The notes beneath the pieces were generated by a model. It saw nothing but the letters and a program-made list of their open reading frames with translations, was not told where the DNA came from and searched no databases. From an uncultured Prevotellaceae bacterium (lineage in GTDB: Bacteria; Bacteroidota; Bacteroidia; Bacteroidales; Muribaculaceae), in contig CAMFSS010000111.1 of the NCBI GenBank assembly GCA_945983195.1, positions 1 through 6,800 on the forward strand: a stretch of DNA of 6,800 nt. The letters are read 5' to 3'. The position numbers were made by a program, and so were the translations under genes. Every line of letters begins with the position of its first letter. Within the stretch, counting starts at the first letter, position 1. Below, one piece after another: positions 4,726 to 6,800 of this stretch.

Positions 4726-6708
4726 TTAATGAATGGGATGATATTCCACAAAAGCCTCGATTGCCTCGTAGGCTGCCAGACCGAGTCCTTTGTACAGTTC
4801 GGCCGTAGCTCGGTTACGGTCCTCAGCGCGCTGCCAGAAGAGACGGTCGTCGTCGCCAAGGAAAGGAGCGTTCTCCATCTGCGACTGGTGCTTGAGGATT
4901 GAATTACGCTTGAAGCGCAGCTCCTCGGGGGTTATTGGCACTGCCATTTCAATGTGGTCAATTTCCCACTCTGCCCATGCACCGCGATACATCCAGATGC
5001 GGCAATCGTTCATCCAAGGCTCATCGAGCAATTCATCGACGGCGGCGAGCACTGCATCGGTGCACACACGGTGAGTTCCGTGCGGGTCGGCAAGGTCGCC
5101 AGCCACGAATATCTGGTGCGGCTTAACGTCGCTGATAAGTTTCTTCACAATGTCCACGTCGCGGCGGCCAAGGTCACCCTTCTTGATTGTTCCGGTTTCA
5201 TAGAAAGGAAGCTCGCAGAAGTGAATGTTCTCGGGCTTTACGCCGATATAGTAGCAAGCCGTAGTGGCCTCGCATTGGCGGATTTTGCCTTTCAGGAAGC
5301 GCACGGCGTCGATGTCGATGTCGCCTGCGTGCTTCTTGTTGATAAAGCCGTGAATCTCGTTGCTCAAGCGGCGATACTCCTCGGTGTCGATTCCGAATCG
5401 GCTGCCGATGCGGTCCATAAGCATCACATAGCGCATCATATCCTCATCGCCAACAGCGATGTTGCCCGAAGTCTCGTATGCCACATGCACATCGTGGTGC
5501 TGGTCGACAAGACGCTTCAGTGTACCTCCCATCGAGATGACATCATCGTCGGGGTGCGGGCTGAACACTATCACACGCTTTGGATAGGGATTGGCACGCT
5601 CAGGGCGGTTGGAGTCGTCAGCATTAGGCTTGCCACCCGGCCAGCCTGTGATGGTGTGCTGAAGGTCGTTGAATATACGGATATTCACGTTGTATGCCGA
5701 GCCATTGAGTGCGAGAAGCTCGCTGAGTCCGTGGTCGTTGTAGTCTTTGTTGGTGAGTTTGAGAATCGGCTTTCCTGTCTGCTCGCAGAGCCACACGATA
5801 GCGCGGCGAATGAGCTTGTCGTTCCACTCGCACGATGTCACTTTCCAGGGGTGGCTTATGCGAGTGAGCTTTTCGGCTGCCGGAAGGTCGATGTTCATGC
5901 TCACATGGCGGTGGAGCTGGAGGAATGAAGCCGGAGTCTGGTCGTTCACCTTGCCTTCCACTGTGTTGAGCACGAGTGAAGAGTAGTTTTCGCCCCATGC
6001 GAGGCATATCACCTGCTTTGCGGCGAGTATGTTGGCAATGCCAAGTGTGACGGCGGTTGTAGGCACGTCGTCGCAATGGTACGACGAAGCTATAGCCTGG
6101 CGGTTCTCAGGGCTGAGAAGCATGAGTCGGCACGAAGAGCTTGCGCTTGAGCCTTGCTCATTGAATGCCAGTGTGCCAAGTTTGCCAAGTTCGCAAATGA
6201 GCAGGTCGATGCCGCCGGCGGAATCAATTTCAGCCTCATAGTCCTTGCAGTATTGGTGAATGTCCTCAAGGTTGTCCTTGTTGCCGAATGTGTGAATGTT
6301 TTCGGCGCGCATGTTCACTTTGTCGAGAAGAATACTCTTCAGTCGGGCTATTGTGCTTGGCGATTTCGATGCGTCGATTGGGAAGAAGTCGCCTATGTTG
6401 AATACAATCACATTCTCAAAGTCGATAGCACCTTTCTTGTGCAGCTCAACCAACTCGGCGTACACTCGCAGAGTGTTGTCGCCTGCACCGAGCGCAAGCG
6501 TACACTGACCTTTCAGTGCCACTGCCTTCTTGATGGCTTCAGCTATGCTTTTGGCAACCTCTACTGCGCCTTCTACGCTCGACTCAAATATGCGGGTGTA
6601 GATTTTCTCGTTGCGCGACAGCGATGCCTGCTCAATCTCCGATGATGGGGCATAGTAGCGCTGCGGTATTCTTACCAACTTGATTTGAGAACTGAGATTT
6701 GTTTTCAT
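4726..6708 (-). CDS. NagB-like (glucosamine-6-phosphate deaminase-related) domain fused to a PIG-L/LmbE deacetylase
   Basis: Cytoplasmic 660-residue protein of a type seen across Bacteroidales and often annotated as glucosamine-6-phosphate deaminase. Residues about 35-290 follow the NagB fold, but the active site looks lost. The phosphate loop (PTGGTP in E. coli) reads GAGDNT (74-79). Catalytic Asp72 is replaced by Gly106 in FNIGDF. Asp141 and His143 are replaced by Leu177 and Thr179 in GKLGTLAFNE. Only the Glu148 equivalent, Glu184, remains. A linker (about 291-376, with SCEWNDKLIRRAIVWLCE and ITGWPGGKPNADD) joins it to a PIG-L domain (about 378-560). That domain keeps the zinc and catalytic motif SPHPDDD (His385, Asp387, Asp388) and a DPHGTHR motif (His543, His546). 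The likely activity is therefore hydrolysis of an N-acetyl group from an amino-sugar-containing substrate, with the NagB-like half binding sugar or regulating; this is inference. The ATG at 6708 is the family-typical start (MKTNLSSQI) with a very short leader. Two terminators follow. Confidence 0.9.
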   Translation of the reverse strand: MKTNLSSQIKLVRIPQRYYAPSSEIEQASLSRNEKIYTRIFESSVEGAVEVAKSIAEAIKKAVALKGQCTLALGAGDNTLRVYAELVELHKKGAIDFENVIVFNIGDFFPIDASKSPSTIARLKSILLDKVNMRAENIHTFGNKDNLEDIHQYCKDYEAEIDSAGGIDLLICELGKLGTLAFNEQGSSASSSCRLMLLSPENRQAIASSYHCDDVPTTAVTLGIANILAAKQVICLAWGENYSSLVLNTVEGKVNDQTPASFLQLHRHVSMNIDLPAAEKLTRISHPWKVTSCEWNDKLIRRAIVWLCEQTGKPILKLTNKDYNDHGLSELLALNGSAYNVNIRIFNDLQHTITGWPGGKPNADDSNRPERANPYPKRVIVFSPHPDDDVISMGGTLKRLVDQHHDVHVAYETSGNIAVGDEDMMRYVMLMDRIGSRFGIDTEEYRRLSNEIHGFINKKHAGDIDIDAVRFLKGKIRQCEATTACYYIGVKPENIHFCELPFYETGTIKKGDLGRRDVDIVKKLISDVKPHQIFVAGDLADPHGTHRVCTDAVLAAVDELLDEPWMNDCRIWMYRGAWAEWEIDHIEMAVPITPEELRFKRNSILKHQSQMENAPFLGDDDRLFWQRAEDRNRATAELYKGLGLAAYEAIEAFVEYHPIH

Positions 6709-6727
6709 CTGCGTTTATAATTTTGTG

Positions 6728-6735
6728 CAAACGTA
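6728..6735 (-). promoter_or_regulatory. Candidate -7 promoter element for the NagB/PIG-L gene
   Basis: TACGTTTG on the minus strand is a full match to TAnnTTTG. No clear TTTG is found 19-21 bp upstream, where the sequence is an A/T-rich run. The predicted start near 6722 leaves a leader of only about 14 bases before the ATG at 6708. The remaining bases to 6800 are AT-rich and show no other feature. Confidence 0.5.
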
Positions 6736-6800
6736 CAACAATAATTCTTATTAAAAAATTTAATTAACAAAAATTAAATATTAATAACAATAATTTTAGA

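Noticed and set aside
4954..5928. 324-codon open frame on the plus strand
   Set aside because: It is antisense to the NagB/PIG-L gene, shows no recognisable domain, and its length follows from the codon use of the real gene.

Overview
The window looks like an ordinary chromosomal stretch of a Bacteroidota genome, most likely order Bacteroidales; a Muribaculaceae- or Bacteroides-like host is inference. The evidence is: four protein-coding genes with AT-rich gaps between them; no clear Shine-Dalgarno sequences; matches to the Bacteroidetes -7 promoter element (TAnnTTTG) upstream of every gene; a secreted protein with a C-terminal tail like a type IX secretion sorting domain; and a NagB-like/PIG-L fusion protein that is typical of this group.

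All four genes lie on the minus strand, so transcription runs from right to left. In transcription order they are: (1) 6708-4726, a 660-residue protein joining a degenerate glucosamine-6-phosphate deaminase (NagB-like) domain to a PIG-L/LmbE-type deacetylase; (2) 4418-3768, a flavin reductase domain with a C-terminal rubredoxin module; (3) 3222-838, a 794-residue exported multi-domain protein with three jelly-roll units, two CARDB-like Ig-fold linkers and a type IX sorting tail; (4) 642-1, the N-terminal 214 residues of glutamyl-tRNA synthetase (gltX), which runs off the left edge.

Each gene appears to be transcribed alone. Upstream of gltX, the secreted-protein gene and the flavin reductase gene there is a two-part promoter match. 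The NagB/PIG-L gene has only a good -7 element. Hairpins with T-tracts end the NagB/PIG-L gene (two in series) and the secreted-protein gene. A strong hairpin without a T-tract follows the flavin reductase gene. The T-tract of the second NagB/PIG-L terminator overlaps the -33 element of the flavin reductase promoter.

The 545-base gap 3223-3767 is the most structured non-coding part. It holds a promoter, an 11-bp tandem repeat, a 22-bp direct repeat with a 32-bp period, and the hairpin. No RNA gene, CRISPR array, insertion sequence or defence system was recognised. The four genes share no obvious pathway. The points most worth a second look are the loss of catalytic residues in the NagB-like half of the fusion protein and the repeat-rich gap upstream of the secreted-protein gene.
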